DNA of 64,000 nucleotides from Sphingobacterium detergens (GCF_003610355.1 NZ_RAPY01000003.1:654945-718944); one strand, 5' to 3'. Positions 25,619-35,578 are shown, numbered from the stretch's first letter. Notes: a model not told the origin generated them from the letters alone. Numbers and translations: made by a program.

Positions 25619-26509
25619 TCAAGCTGTTACCGAAGCAGCAGAAGTTTGTACCTGACGATCTACTTTCTTAACCAAACCTTGCAAGACATTTCCTGGCCCA
25701 ACCTCTACAAACGCAGTCGCACCATCCGCCAGCATATTTTGTACAGTCTGTGTCCAACGGACAGCACCAGTCAACTGTGCAATCAAATTTTGCTTAATAA
25801 TAGCAGGCTCCGTTTGTGGCTTTGCATCAATATTTTGATAAATAGGACATCTTGGAGATAAAATATCAGTCGCTTCAATGGCAGCTTGTAATTCTACTTT
25901 AGCAGATTCCATCAATGGTGAGTGGAATGCACCACCAACATTTAATTTTAAAGCTCTTTTTGCTCCAGCCTCGGTCAACAAGGCACAAGCTTTATCTACA
26001 CCCTCAATTGATCCTGAAATAACCAATTGTCCCGGACAATTGTAATTCGCCGCTACAACCACCTCATCCACTTTAGCACAAATTTCTTCTACAACAGCAT
26101 CTTCTAAGCCCAAAATTGCGGCCATTGTTGAAGGTTGCAATTCACATGCTTTTTGCATGGCATTCGCGCGTTGGGATACCAATTTCAATCCATCTTCGAA
26201 ACTCAAAGCTCCTGCTGCAACCAATGCTGAAAACTCACCTAAGGAGTGTCCTGCCACCATATCTGGCTGAAATGAATCCCCCAAAGCTTTGGCTAAAATA
26301 ACAGAATGCAGAAAAATTGCAGGTTGTGTTACATTGGTTTGTTTCAATTCCTCGTCCGTACCGGAAAACATAATATCCGTGATACGAAATCCTAAAATAT
26401 CGTTAGCCTTTTCAAACAAAGCTTTTGTTTCTTCATTTAAGTTATACAAGTCTTGTCCCATCCCAACAAATTGGGCTCCTTGACCAGGAAATACATATGC
26501 TGTTTTCAT
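25619..26509 (-). CDS. fabD: Malonyl-CoA:ACP transacylase
   Basis: 296 residues; transfers malonyl from CoA to acyl-carrier protein for fatty-acid synthesis. The N-terminus MKTAYVFPGQGAQFVGMG and the nucleophile elbow VAGHSLGEFSALVAAGAL (Ser near residue 90) are intact, as is the downstream catalytic His in NVGGAFHSPLM. It is not in a fab operon here; its neighbour is an M16 peptidase. Confidence 0.96.
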   Translation of the reverse strand: MKTAYVFPGQGAQFVGMGQDLYNLNEETKALFEKANDILGFRITDIMFSGTDEELKQTNVTQPAIFLHSVILAKALGDSFQPDMVAGHSLGEFSALVAAGALSFEDGLKLVSQRANAMQKACELQPSTMAAILGLEDAVVEEICAKVDEVVVAANYNCPGQLVISGSIEGVDKACALLTEAGAKRALKLNVGGAFHSPLMESAKVELQAAIEATDILSPRCPIYQNIDAKPQTEPAIIKQNLIAQLTGAVRWTQTVQNMLADGATAFVEVGPGNVLQGLVKKVDRQVQTSAASVTA

Positions 26510-26608
26510 CTGTTATATTTTTTTCTTTAATGGCTGATGAGAGCTCGCAAGCTCAGTTTCATATTTAAGAATTACTGCAACCGCAAATATATAGAATTCT
26601 ATCAAATA

Positions 26609-27838
26609 TTAATCTTCTGGGACAAAACTCAATGACAGCATCTTCCTGGGATCAAAGACATCCTGGGCAATGGCTAAAAGACTAGTGTTATCTAAATGCT
26701 GGATTTTTTCGATCACTTCATCCAATAATATAACACGATTATAATCCATCACATTTTTAGCCGCCGAAATAATCATACTCATTCGATTTTCTTCTGTTAA
26801 AGCAATTTGACCGATAAACTTCTGTTTTGCTTTCTTCAGTTTAACATCGGATAGGGATTGATCGCACATTTTAAATAGCTCTTTAAACACCAACTTTTTT
26901 GCTTTTTCAACCTTTTCTTCATCGGTTCCAAGATAAATACTAAATAACCCTGTATCCGAAAAGATCGTGTAATTAGATTCGATGGTGTAGGCAATTCCAT
27001 ATTTTTCTCGAATGGATAGATTAAGGATAGATCCCATCCCCATTCCTCCCAACATATTATTCAGAAGTAGCAATCCAGTTTTGCGTTCGTCACGATAATC
27101 ATAGGCCAATGAGCCCAGCATATAGTGCACTTGATTAATTGGTTTGGGAATCTCAATATGTTGTTCTATAATTGGACTAACATCATTTCTCGTACGCGAA
27201 ATAGTATTTTGCGTTATTCCTCCAAAGACTTTATGCAACAACTTTTCGACCTCTTTCAACTTATAATTACCTGTAATGCCGATAACCATTTCGTGAGTGT
27301 CATAATTAGATTGCATAAAATCTGCAATATCGTTTTTTTGCAATGCTAAAAGCTGATCTTCAAGCCCCAGGATGTTATGTCCCAAACCCGATCCCTTAAA
27401 TATAAGATCTTCGAAATCATCGACGATAGATTCTTCTGGACTATCCAGGTAAGACGCCATTTCATCGACAATAACCGATTTTTCCTTGTCCATCTCCACC
27501 TCAGGAAAAGTAGAATGAAAGAAAATATCCTCAAATAGATCTAGTGCTCTATTGAGATAAGGCTGTAGTATAGAGGCATGAACACAAGTATATTCTTTTG
27601 TTGTATAAGCGTTCAGGTCTCCTCCGACAGACTCCAGATAATCAATAATCTGCTGCGTTGAACGTTTCTCCGTTCGTTTAAATAAAAGATGTTCAATAAA
27701 ATGAGCGACACCAAACTTACCCTCGGATTCGTCCCGTGACCCTGCATTAATAACCATACACACATGGGTTATTGGCAAATTTTGATATTGGAATACCACA
27801 CGGATCCCATTTGAAAGTCTAATGATTTCGTACTCCAT
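26609..27838 (-). CDS. M16-family zinc metallopeptidase
   Basis: 409 residues, insulinase/pitrilysin-like. The inverted zinc motif is complete: FGVAHFIEHLLFKRTEKRS (HxxEH near residue 44) with the distal Glu in KSVIVDEMASYLDSPEE. The C-terminal half is a second M16-like domain without zinc ligands, as usual. A cytoplasmic or periplasmic location is not decidable: no signal peptide is visible. Its ATG at 27838 opens MEYEIIRLSNGIRVVF. Confidence 0.92.
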   Translation of the reverse strand: MEYEIIRLSNGIRVVFQYQNLPITHVCMVINAGSRDESEGKFGVAHFIEHLLFKRTEKRSTQQIIDYLESVGGDLNAYTTKEYTCVHASILQPYLNRALDLFEDIFFHSTFPEVEMDKEKSVIVDEMASYLDSPEESIVDDFEDLIFKGSGLGHNILGLEDQLLALQKNDIADFMQSNYDTHEMVIGITGNYKLKEVEKLLHKVFGGITQNTISRTRNDVSPIIEQHIEIPKPINQVHYMLGSLAYDYRDERKTGLLLLNNMLGGMGMGSILNLSIREKYGIAYTIESNYTIFSDTGLFSIYLGTDEEKVEKAKKLVFKELFKMCDQSLSDVKLKKAKQKFIGQIALTEENRMSMIISAAKNVMDYNRVILLDEVIEKIQHLDNTSLLAIAQDVFDPRKMLSLSFVPED

Positions 27839-28062
27839 TCAGTTTATGAAATTTCTTTAATTGATCTATTCTCACTTCTCTAATGCATTTCCCCCTCACA
27901 AACCGACCAAGCTTTCCTTATTTATGATAATTGGCGAAAAGATCGTCCATCTATATTTACAGTCCACCCATTATTGCAACAATAGCGCAAACATATTGTA
28001 TGCCATAGGTCAAACTTAACCATTTTGGTGAATTTTCAGCAAAACTAGGGATTTTTAAACGC

Positions 28063-28097
28063 AAAACGGTCATAGCGAAATCACTATAACCGTTTTT
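28063..28097 (-). terminator. Terminator-like hairpin after the beta-barrel gene
   Basis: AAAACGGT-CATAG (28063-28075) pairs with CTATAA-CCGTTTTT (28084-28097) around a CGAAATCA-like loop with one mismatch. It lies about 20 bases downstream of the minus-strand stop at 28118. The following minus-strand sequence is TTTTGCGTTT, a broken T-run. Confidence 0.65.
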
Positions 28098-28117
28098 AGC
28101 TAGCTTTTTTGTTCGGC

Positions 28118-30967
28118 TTACATACGGGGTCTTCTCATACCTCCATGAAAGTCATCTCCCCCTTGTGGGGTCCCCATTGCAAACTTCTGGAATTTATAGG
28201 TGAATAAAAGCATAAAATAGCGTCCCAGACGATTTGTACGACTGTCTGTAGTTAAGAATCCATCTACGGTCCTAGATAAATTCGTTTGTTGATTTAGTAA
28301 ATCAAATGCTTGCAAACGTAAGGTACCACGCTGCTCTTTTAAAAATCTCTGTTCCACATAGGTATTGATAATGAATGGATTGGAAGACAACCCTTGGCCA
28401 TATCCTTGGTTGAAAGATTTAGAAAGGTCAGCGCCAAAAATTGTGTTCTTCAAAATATTGTAGGAACCAATTAAAGTTGGCGTCCATGTCTGAATATCAC
28501 TATTTCGCTGTAGTAAGCTATTTTCTGTATGCGTAAATTGGTAACGAACACCCGGATTAATTTCTAGATTTTCGGATGGATTGTAACGAAACATTAGGCC
28601 TTGAGTCAGGACAAAATTACGTGCAACATTTTTCTGTCCGATATTGTCATTTTCATCAATGGAAGAATAACCAATTGTTTTATTCACCGAAATACCGCCC
28701 ATCAACATTACATTGAAGGTTTTTTCTTTCCAGGATTTACCATAATGGTAAAATGAATTGATCGCATACGGACGATCCCCGGTCTCATTAAAATAACGGG
28801 TCTCTGAAATCAACGCAGAATCAATGTTCCCTGTTGTGGGATCTTTCTGAATAGGACCGTAGTACGATTTGTTTAAACTTACGATTTTGTTATCTGCCAG
28901 TGAACCATTGAGGAATACAAAGAAATTATTACCTTTTTGAAAGTCATTTTTACGAAATCTCAGATTCAATTGATGATTAAATTCCGGATTCAGGTTTGCA
29001 TTACCGTAAACAATATTTGTCGAACTTGTGCTCAGATTATAGGGCAATATTTGCGATACACTTGGTTCTGTTGGAGATCCAGAGTAGTTTACGCTTAAAT
29101 TGGATTGACGGGAGAATTTATATTCAAAACGAGCAATTGGCATCCAGTTCATATTGTTACGGGAAATCGGAATAATCTCGCCCGAATTAATCGCTGATCC
29201 TCGCAATTGGGATGGCTGTCCGGCAACCCCCACCGAGTAAGTCACCTTGTCATTGCTGAACAAATAGTTCGCTCCTATTTTATGGGTTATAAACGCATAG
29301 TCATAATTATAATCAAGGTTTAACTTTGCATTTTCAAATTCGTTTTCAAGGTTATTGCCCGCTTTGTCATACCCCGTTTGCTGGATACTATTGTCGTATT
29401 TATTCTTATTAAAATCATAGGTTACCTCTAATTTTCCATTTTTGGATAAAGGTTCGGTATAATTTACCGAAGCTCCGGCATTCCAGCTTTTATTGAGTGC
29501 ATCCTGAACCGTACGCTGGTAAATGTTACTCATGGGTTGGTTGATATTGGATGGATCAGAAATATACCGATCAAGTATCTGATTTACATCCTTATCTGTT
29601 TTGGCGTTATTGTAATTAAAATTGAAAAACAAGTTACGTCCATTGTCACTCAGTTTACGGTTATATAAACCACTGATTCCAAATCGTGGTGCCGTGGAGT
29701 TTGTTCCAGTTGTTAACGCCTGCCTATTATCCAAAACCTCCCTTAGATAGGTAATGGAGTTTGTTATCGCGCTGTTATTGCCATCGTCATAGCCAAACTG
29801 CGGCACAATCTTAATATAATCTTTATCCGTTGGTTTCCATTCCACGTTTGCTTCAAAACGATGGTTGCCTCCAATGGTATTTGAATTCACATCTAGACTG
29901 TCCGCTTGTGATCGGCCTGGCGTTGCATTCACGATATATCGCTGTGACAATGTTGTATTATTGCTGTGGCTATAACTATAGCTACCATAAGCGGTCAGTT
30001 TATCAGAAAAATCCTTGCGAAAATTAAGGCCAATGGAACCTATCTTAGTAAGGCCATCTGAACCACCAAACATACCACCACCACGGCGTCCACCGCCACC
30101 TTGACCACGTCGGGCACCACCACCTGTTGTATTGAAATCAAACAAGGGTGCATTGGTATTGTTTAAGTTTCCTAATACAGAAATCTGCTCTCCTTCGCGC
30201 ATCCCCATCCACATTCCTGTCGCCTGATAACGATCCTCTGTACCATAACCGGCACGGAGTGTTGTCATATGACCTTGGTTATATTTGGGATCGATCTGAA
30301 TGTTTAGTACTTTTTCGGAATCGCCGTTCTTGTTCCCTGTAATATTGGCCATATCACCATAATCATCAATGATCTGCATTTTCTGGATAATATTTGCGGG
30401 AAGATTCTGTGTCGCTGTCTTAACATCACCTCCAAAAAAGTCTTTGCCATTAATTCTGACCCTCTTTACAGATTCTCCTTGCGCAGTGACATTCCCGTCT
30501 TTATCCACTTCAACACCTTGTAATTTTTTCAAAGCATCCTCTGCTACCGCACCTTCACGTAACTTCAGATCCTTCATCGTGTACTCCAGCGTATCACTTT
30601 TCACAACCACGGTAGGCACCCCATCCACAACAACCTCCTCAAGCATCTGCGAATTCTGTTGCAAGGTCAAACTTGGGATAATGTATTTTACCTCTCCCTT
30701 AGGAAAATCAAACTCCTTTTCAAAACGTTCAAATCCTAAATTAGAAACGGTAATCTTAAACGTATCCGCCTTGATCCTATCAAAGATAAAAATACCGGCC
30801 ATGTTTGAACCTGCTACCATAGAATCCAATTTTGAAGTCAACTTAACTGTTGCTCCAGCGACAACTCGGTTCTTGTCGTCTTTCAACATTCCTTGTACGT
30901 TTCTCGTCTGGCCATATACAGTCCATCCTGTTAACATACTCAACAAAAAAAGCATGAAGCCTCTCAT
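28118..30967 (-). CDS. Outer-membrane beta-barrel protein with CarboxypepD_reg-like N-terminus
   Basis: 949 residues. Signal peptide (MRGFMLFLLSMLTGWTVYGQ), a CarboxypepD_reg-like domain (about 22-105: VQGMLKDDKNRVVAGATVKL), then a plug-like region (DALKKLQGVEVDKDGNVTAQ, RVRINGKDFFGGDVKTATQN) and a long outer-membrane barrel ending near TYKFQKFAMG, with a Gly-rich C-terminus. A Gly/Arg-rich stretch (GGGARRGQGGGGRRGGGMFG, around residues 280-300) is unusual. This fits the TonB-receptor-like family without a TonB box that is common in Bacteroidota. The substrate cannot be told. Confidence 0.82.
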   Translation of the reverse strand: MRGFMLFLLSMLTGWTVYGQTRNVQGMLKDDKNRVVAGATVKLTSKLDSMVAGSNMAGIFIFDRIKADTFKITVSNLGFERFEKEFDFPKGEVKYIIPSLTLQQNSQMLEEVVVDGVPTVVVKSDTLEYTMKDLKLREGAVAEDALKKLQGVEVDKDGNVTAQGESVKRVRINGKDFFGGDVKTATQNLPANIIQKMQIIDDYGDMANITGNKNGDSEKVLNIQIDPKYNQGHMTTLRAGYGTEDRYQATGMWMGMREGEQISVLGNLNNTNAPLFDFNTTGGGARRGQGGGGRRGGGMFGGSDGLTKIGSIGLNFRKDFSDKLTAYGSYSYSHSNNTTLSQRYIVNATPGRSQADSLDVNSNTIGGNHRFEANVEWKPTDKDYIKIVPQFGYDDGNNSAITNSITYLREVLDNRQALTTGTNSTAPRFGISGLYNRKLSDNGRNLFFNFNYNNAKTDKDVNQILDRYISDPSNINQPMSNIYQRTVQDALNKSWNAGASVNYTEPLSKNGKLEVTYDFNKNKYDNSIQQTGYDKAGNNLENEFENAKLNLDYNYDYAFITHKIGANYLFSNDKVTYSVGVAGQPSQLRGSAINSGEIIPISRNNMNWMPIARFEYKFSRQSNLSVNYSGSPTEPSVSQILPYNLSTSSTNIVYGNANLNPEFNHQLNLRFRKNDFQKGNNFFVFLNGSLADNKIVSLNKSYYGPIQKDPTTGNIDSALISETRYFNETGDRPYAINSFYHYGKSWKEKTFNVMLMGGISVNKTIGYSSIDENDNIGQKNVARNFVLTQGLMFRYNPSENLEINPGVRYQFTHTENSLLQRNSDIQTWTPTLIGSYNILKNTIFGADLSKSFNQGYGQGLSSNPFIINTYVEQRFLKEQRGTLRLQAFDLLNQQTNLSRTVDGFLTTDSRTNRLGRYFMLLFTYKFQKFAMGTPQGGDDFHGGMRRPRM

Positions 30968-31192
30968 AACATCTATTTTTATATTTCTATAATTGACAAA
31001 TTATTTGACCGAATGCCCCAGTTTAAGTTTAACCAACTCCTCTTCATTTCTATTCACAACAGCGCATTCTAAATCTTTACAAAAGAAGATATTATTAGTG
31101 TTAATTAATGTAAAAGGGTATTATTCACACAGAAGTTACAATGCATAACTCTAATTTTATTTGTACTTTCGTTCATTTACAGAACTAGAAAG

Positions 31193-31789
31193 ATGCTATT
31201 ATCATATTATCAAGATCAACAGGTTGAAGCTGGATGTGACGAGGCCGGCAGAGGTTGTTTGGCGGGCCCAGTCTTCGCTGCAGCAGTAATTTTCCCAGCT
31301 GATTATCATCATGAGTTGCTCAACGATTCGAAAAAATTAAGCGAAAAAAAACGGATGGCATTGCGTCCGATTATTGAACGGGAAGCACTGGCCTATGCTG
31401 TAGCGAGTGTTTCAGCGGAAGAAATTGACAGCATCAATATTCACAATGCCAGTTATCTTGCCATGCATAAAGCCTTAGATATGCTACAGATAAAAGCGGA
31501 ATATATTATTGTGGACGGGAACAGGTTTATTCCTTACCAAGAAATCCCCCATTCGTGCATCGTAAAGGGCGATGGAAAATATCTTTCTATTGCAGCGGCC
31601 TCCATCTTGGCCAAAACCTACCGCGACGAATACATGGACAATATCGCTTCGGATTATCCCGCTTATGATTGGCTTAATAACAAAGGCTATCCGACCGTAA
31701 AGCATCGGACTGCAGTGCTCGAATATGGTTCGACACCACATCATAGAAAAAGCTTTAGAATAACTGACCCACAGCTCAAATTATTCTAA
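31193..31789 (+). CDS. rnhB: Ribonuclease HII
   Basis: 198 residues; removes ribonucleotides from DNA. The catalytic Asp-Glu pair is in EAGCDEAGRGCLAGPVFAAA (about residues 14-33), with the third and fourth acidic residues in IIVDGN and KTYRDEYMD. Full family length. Convergent with the yfhO-like gene, with which it shares a hairpin. Confidence 0.96.
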   Translation: MLLSYYQDQQVEAGCDEAGRGCLAGPVFAAAVIFPADYHHELLNDSKKLSEKKRMALRPIIEREALAYAVASVSAEEIDSINIHNASYLAMHKALDMLQIKAEYIIVDGNRFIPYQEIPHSCIVKGDGKYLSIAAASILAKTYRDEYMDNIASDYPAYDWLNNKGYPTVKHRTAVLEYGSTPHHRKSFRITDPQLKLF

Positions 31790-31800
31790 AGCTTTAACCT

Positions 31801-31840
31801 TTAAAAAAAACAGCTTGCTATGCAGCTGTTTCTTTTTTTG
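31801..31840. terminator. Bidirectional terminator between rnhB and the YfhO-like gene
   Basis: AAACAGCT (31808-31815) and AGCTGTTT (31824-31831) form an 8-bp stem around TGCTATGC. Runs of A precede and of T follow on the plus strand, so both orientations end in a T-run. The right arm is also the last codons of the minus-strand yfhO-like gene (stop at 31818). Confidence 0.8.
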
Positions 31841-34301
31841 TCTCCCGTAGTGAGAAATACGCTGCTGCTGCTACTCCTAATCCAAGGATAATCGACGATA
31901 TTAAAGTCAAAAGATTACCCATTTTATGTGATTCTGGATCAAAGATAAATTCAACTTTATGTGTTCCTGATGGCAACTGTAAGGCTCTCAGCAAATAATC
32001 GGCACGGATAATTGGTATTTCCTTTCCATCGACATAAGCCTTCCATCCTTTATCATAAAACACTTCAGAGAATACCGCAAATGCGTCATTGGTAGCCGTA
32101 TATTCATACTGCATTTTATCAGGATGATACGATGTCAGTTTAATTTCCCCTGTTGTAGCCGCGCTCGAGGTTTTTGCTTTGATTTCATTCTGGTACTGTT
32201 GATTCACAAAAGCTTCTTTACGTGGATCAAAAGAGCTGATCGCTTGCATTTCCTCCGCATTTCCTTTTACAAAAGTCACCTTGTCTACAAACCAAGCATT
32301 TCCAGCCGCAGTGCTCCGTCTCACAATACGCTGCGATTGATTTTGAGGATCTGTTGTGATCAAATAACGCACATTGAACATATCCAGCACGTCTTCGTTA
32401 AGCGCCCCATTGAATTGATTCTCTAAAATCTCCTGAAAACGCATTAATTTAGCAGCATGATAGCCTCCTAACGATTTATGGAAATACGAAGGGCGGGCAT
32501 CAGAGAATGGATCAGTCGTCAAGTCAAGGACGCGATAACTTAGATCCTTATCCATCAAAATCAATTGATCAACTTCGCGTTGCTGGAACACCTGCTGTGC
32601 AGTCGCACCTTTCTCCATAAAGGATTTATCATTCAAAAAGCGTTTATCTACGCTCCATAAATCGAATAAGAACAAGATAAGCAAGCTACCCAATAAAACA
32701 CCTTCATTAAGCTTTTTCTTAAGGTAGAACCAAACAAGTCCGAATGTAAGCAAGATAATCACAAAGGAGCGGTAAGCATCTTTACTCGCAATATCTTTAC
32801 GATCCAAAACCAGTTGATTCACCAACTCTGTTGCTAAAGATTTATCGCCAATTTGCTGGGGTTGAGCATAATACTCTATTAAATTATTATGACCTGCATT
32901 TCTGAAGTTTAAGAACAAATCCGGCATCAAACCAATCAGCAGACAAACACCACCTACACCTGCAAAAGTATAAAGCACTTTCTTATCCAGATTTGGAATT
33001 TCTTTGGCTCGCGTCAGCAGTTCATTCACCGTCAAAATGGCCATCAATGGTACTGTGATTGAAACAAGAACCAGGATGGATTCAACAGCCCTAAACTTGT
33101 TGTACATCGGGAAATAATCAAAGAATAAATCCGAGACCAATGTAAAATTCTTTCCAAATGACAAAAGTAATGCTAATACTGTGGTCGTTAATATCCACCA
33201 TTTGAAACGGTCTTTAACAATAACCAGCCCCAATATAAACAAGAAGAAAACACCCGCTCCAAAATACCAAGGCCCTGATGTAAAACGTTTGTCACCCCAA
33301 TACGTTGGCATACTTTGCGCTATCTGTCCAGCTTGCACAGTTGACATCCCCTTGTCCGTAAAAAATTTGGCAACATGTGATTTTTCGTCCAATTGACCAC
33401 CACTAGCTCCGCCATAAGCATTAGGAATCATAAAGGTCATGGTCTCGCCAACGCCTTGGCTCCATTCATAAGCATACTCTTTATCTAGTCCTTTTGCTTT
33501 TGTATTATTATTGTCAACCTTCGTAATATTAGCATGGCCACGTGTACTTAGCTTACTGTACTCCCAGGTAGGCAATAAAATGGAAGCGTTCACCATTAAA
33601 GCAATGATAACCGCAATCACCTGTCTGCCGGAGGCAATAGAGAACTCCTTTAATTGTTTTTGTTTGATTGCATCTACTAAAGCAAAAATAACGTAGACCA
33701 TCAACGCCATTAACAAGTAATAGGTCGTCTGTAAGTGGTTGACACGTATCTCCAAGGAAAGAAATAATGCCAGTAGTACCGGCCCCCATAACTTACTCCC
33801 ACGATAACACATAATCACCGCAGCTATAACAGGTGGTATAAAGGCGATTGCATTTGCCCTGGTAATATGTCCAGCTTCAATATAAATAAAGTTGTAGGAA
33901 GTAAAGGCTATTGCAACTGCGCCCACCGCAGCAAGCCAAGGTTTGATGCGTAATACGCTAAAAAGAAAGTAGGCCCCCAATAGATAAAACAACACGGTGT
34001 CCATCGGACTTGGAAAGGCAAACTTCACCGCTTTCAACAAGTAGGTACCAATATTATTTTCATTTGCCTGCCAGATTTGATAGGTAGGCATTCCTCCAAA
34101 CATAGAATTCGTCCATAAAGGCGCCTTTCCATCTTTGGCTTTATAATCAAATAATTCCTTTTGTCCAGCTTGCGCCTGTACAACATCTGATTGAGCAAGT
34201 GTCTTTCCCTGCCAAACAGGTGTGAAATAAAAAAATACGAGCGCAATAAAGACCGCAATAACGATCAAATGTGCTGAATTCGCCTTAAACCAATTTTTCA
34301 T
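31818..34301 (-). CDS. YfhO-like multi-spanning membrane protein
   Basis: 827 residues. An N-terminal helix, then at least ten further hydrophobic segments, and a C-terminal soluble domain (TSYHPDKMQYEYTATNDAFA, EVFYDKGWKAYVDGKEIPII) typical of the bacterial YfhO family; the last helix is near residue 800. Family members resemble GT-C glycosyltransferases, so a role in envelope polysaccharide or lipid glycosylation is possible (inference). The N-terminal periplasmic loop QSDVVQAQAGQKELFDYKAK is family-like. A promoter motif shared with trkA and trkH lies upstream. Confidence 0.82.
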   Translation of the reverse strand: MKNWFKANSAHLIVIAVFIALVFFYFTPVWQGKTLAQSDVVQAQAGQKELFDYKAKDGKAPLWTNSMFGGMPTYQIWQANENNIGTYLLKAVKFAFPSPMDTVLFYLLGAYFLFSVLRIKPWLAAVGAVAIAFTSYNFIYIEAGHITRANAIAFIPPVIAAVIMCYRGSKLWGPVLLALFLSLEIRVNHLQTTYYLLMALMVYVIFALVDAIKQKQLKEFSIASGRQVIAVIIALMVNASILLPTWEYSKLSTRGHANITKVDNNNTKAKGLDKEYAYEWSQGVGETMTFMIPNAYGGASGGQLDEKSHVAKFFTDKGMSTVQAGQIAQSMPTYWGDKRFTSGPWYFGAGVFFLFILGLVIVKDRFKWWILTTTVLALLLSFGKNFTLVSDLFFDYFPMYNKFRAVESILVLVSITVPLMAILTVNELLTRAKEIPNLDKKVLYTFAGVGGVCLLIGLMPDLFLNFRNAGHNNLIEYYAQPQQIGDKSLATELVNQLVLDRKDIASKDAYRSFVIILLTFGLVWFYLKKKLNEGVLLGSLLILFLFDLWSVDKRFLNDKSFMEKGATAQQVFQQREVDQLILMDKDLSYRVLDLTTDPFSDARPSYFHKSLGGYHAAKLMRFQEILENQFNGALNEDVLDMFNVRYLITTDPQNQSQRIVRRSTAAGNAWFVDKVTFVKGNAEEMQAISSFDPRKEAFVNQQYQNEIKAKTSSAATTGEIKLTSYHPDKMQYEYTATNDAFAVFSEVFYDKGWKAYVDGKEIPIIRADYLLRALQLPSGTHKVEFIFDPESHKMGNLLTLISSIILGLGVAAAAYFSLRETKKETAA

Positions 34302-34335
34302 TTATCCTCTTAGGTTGTTTAAAAGTCTTAAAAGC

Positions 34336-34366
34336 CAAACTTAGATAAATTTGTTTTTATATACAA
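34336..34366 (-). promoter_or_regulatory. Promoter of the YfhO-like gene, with shared motif
   Basis: The minus strand reads AAATTTATCTAAGTTTG (34336-34352), containing TAAGTTTG, which matches TAnnTTTG. TTG (34364-34366) lies 20 bases upstream. It is about 35 bases before the ATG. The 17-base motif recurs before the TrkA-type and TrkH-type genes. Confidence 0.55.
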
Positions 34367-34510
34367 TTATAATTATGCGCAATCTATTAAATACAGTTCT
34401 CCTAGATGATGAAAAGAAATAAACCTCAAATTGCTATGATTCATCAAAGACAGTCTAGCCGAAAAATGCATGGAAAATAAATAACGATGGATTCACTCCC
34501 GTCTTTTTAT

Positions 34511-34538
34511 AAAAAAAATGCCCTAATTATATTAGGGC
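34511..34538 (-). terminator. Terminator after the YbjQ-family gene
   Basis: GCCCTAA (34520-34526) pairs with TTAGGGC (34532-34538). On the minus strand the stem is followed by A then TTTTTTTT. It is 11 bases after the stop at 34549. Confidence 0.8.
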
Positions 34539-34548
34539 TATCTTGAGT

Positions 34549-34866
34549 TTATTTCATTTTAACGGCTGTCCCCGTGGCTCCTACCATCATCATCCCTCCT
34601 GTTCCAACAGTTTGGAAATCCAATCGTACGCCAACGACTGCGTCAGCTCCCAATGCTTTCGCGCGATCTTCTAACTCACGCAATGCAGCCTCACGAGTCT
34701 CCTGAAACGCCCGCTCATAGGAATTGGATCGACCACCAAAAAAATCTCGAAATCCAGCCATCATATCCTTAATGGCATTCGCCCCCAAAACAACCTCTGA
34801 AGAAACAATCCCCAAATAACGATCGATCTGGTGTCCCTCGATAACACTTGTTGTTGTTAATAACAT
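34549..34866 (-). CDS. YbjQ-family (heavy-metal-binding domain) protein
   Basis: 105 residues. The whole protein is one YbjQ-type domain: VIEGHQIDRYLGIVSSEVVLG, then REAALRELEDRAKALGADAV and VGVRLDFQTVGTGGMMMVGA at the C-terminus. The family forms pentamers of unknown function. AAAGGAG precedes the ATG at about 8 bases, a good ribosome-binding site. It follows the TrkA-like gene by 4 bases. Confidence 0.85.
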   Translation of the reverse strand: MLLTTTSVIEGHQIDRYLGIVSSEVVLGANAIKDMMAGFRDFFGGRSNSYERAFQETREAALRELEDRAKALGADAVVGVRLDFQTVGTGGMMMVGATGTAVKMK

Positions 34867-34870
34867 AATT

Positions 34871-35557
34871 TTATTCTCCTTTTTGAATTAACTTATTGAT
34901 ATCGGATAATTCGCCAAAAACAACTAAGATATCCCCTTCCGCCATGACTGTTTCAGACGTGGCAATACCAGATGCTTCCTTTTGTTCTTTGGTAATTCCG
35001 TCTTTTTTTGTTTCTGTAATTTTCACTGTGGTCAGCACAATAATTTTATAAAGATTCGTCAGATTAGCCTCGCGTAGCGTCATACCAACATAACGCTGTG
35101 GAACCTTTGTTTCAACAATAGAATACCGATCTGAAACCTTAAAGGAATCAACAATATCGATATTATCCAATCGCATAGCCAAGCGCTCTGCAGCCTCTTC
35201 TTCTGGCATAATATACTCATTGATCTCCATTGCTTCCAGAACTGTTTTCTGCAAATCGGATACGATACGGCCGATTATACGCTTTACTTTTAATTGTTTT
35301 AGGAGCGCTACAGTCATAAGAGAAGCTCCCTCGTCTTCCCCAATAGCGACAATGACAGCATGTGCATCTTTCAAAGGCAGTGAAGATACAGCCTCCCGAT
35401 CTGTTGTATCCAAACATACGGTATGCGTAATCTTATCTTTGAGCTGCTCCACTATATTTAAACTTTTATCTGCTCCAATCACTTCATGACCGAGTTCAGT
35501 AAGATGAACACCTAATGAACGCCCAAAATGCCCTAGCCCTAAAACAATATACTTCAT
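34871..35557 (-). CDS. TrkA/KtrA-type potassium uptake regulatory subunit
   Basis: 228 residues. N-terminal Rossmann/RCK domain with GLGHFGRSLGVHLTELGHEV, DKSLNIVEQLKDKITHTVCL and AVIVAIGEDEGASLMTVALL, then an RCK-C domain. It gates the membrane subunit by binding nucleotides. It has the shared promoter motif right at its start codon (35562-35578), and is not obviously co-transcribed with the membrane subunit 110 bases upstream. Confidence 0.9.
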   Translation of the reverse strand: MKYIVLGLGHFGRSLGVHLTELGHEVIGADKSLNIVEQLKDKITHTVCLDTTDREAVSSLPLKDAHAVIVAIGEDEGASLMTVALLKQLKVKRIIGRIVSDLQKTVLEAMEINEYIMPEEEAAERLAMRLDNIDIVDSFKVSDRYSIVETKVPQRYVGMTLREANLTNLYKIIVLTTVKITETKKDGITKEQKEASGIATSETVMAEGDILVVFGELSDINKLIQKGE

Positions 35558-35561
35558 AACT

Positions 35562-35578
35562 CAAACTAAGATAAATTT
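35562..35578 (-). promoter_or_regulatory. Shared promoter motif before the trkA-type gene
   Basis: The minus strand reads AAATTTATCTTAGTTTG and ends five bases before the ATG. TATCTTAG within it is one base from TAnnTTTG. If it is the -7 element, the mRNA would start almost at the ATG and be leaderless. Confidence 0.5.

Noticed and set aside
30369..30992. Plus-strand open frame of 207 codons opposite the outer-membrane barrel gene
   Set aside because: It is antisense to a well-supported gene; its Ser/Thr/Pro-rich composition is the shadow of that gene's codon use.
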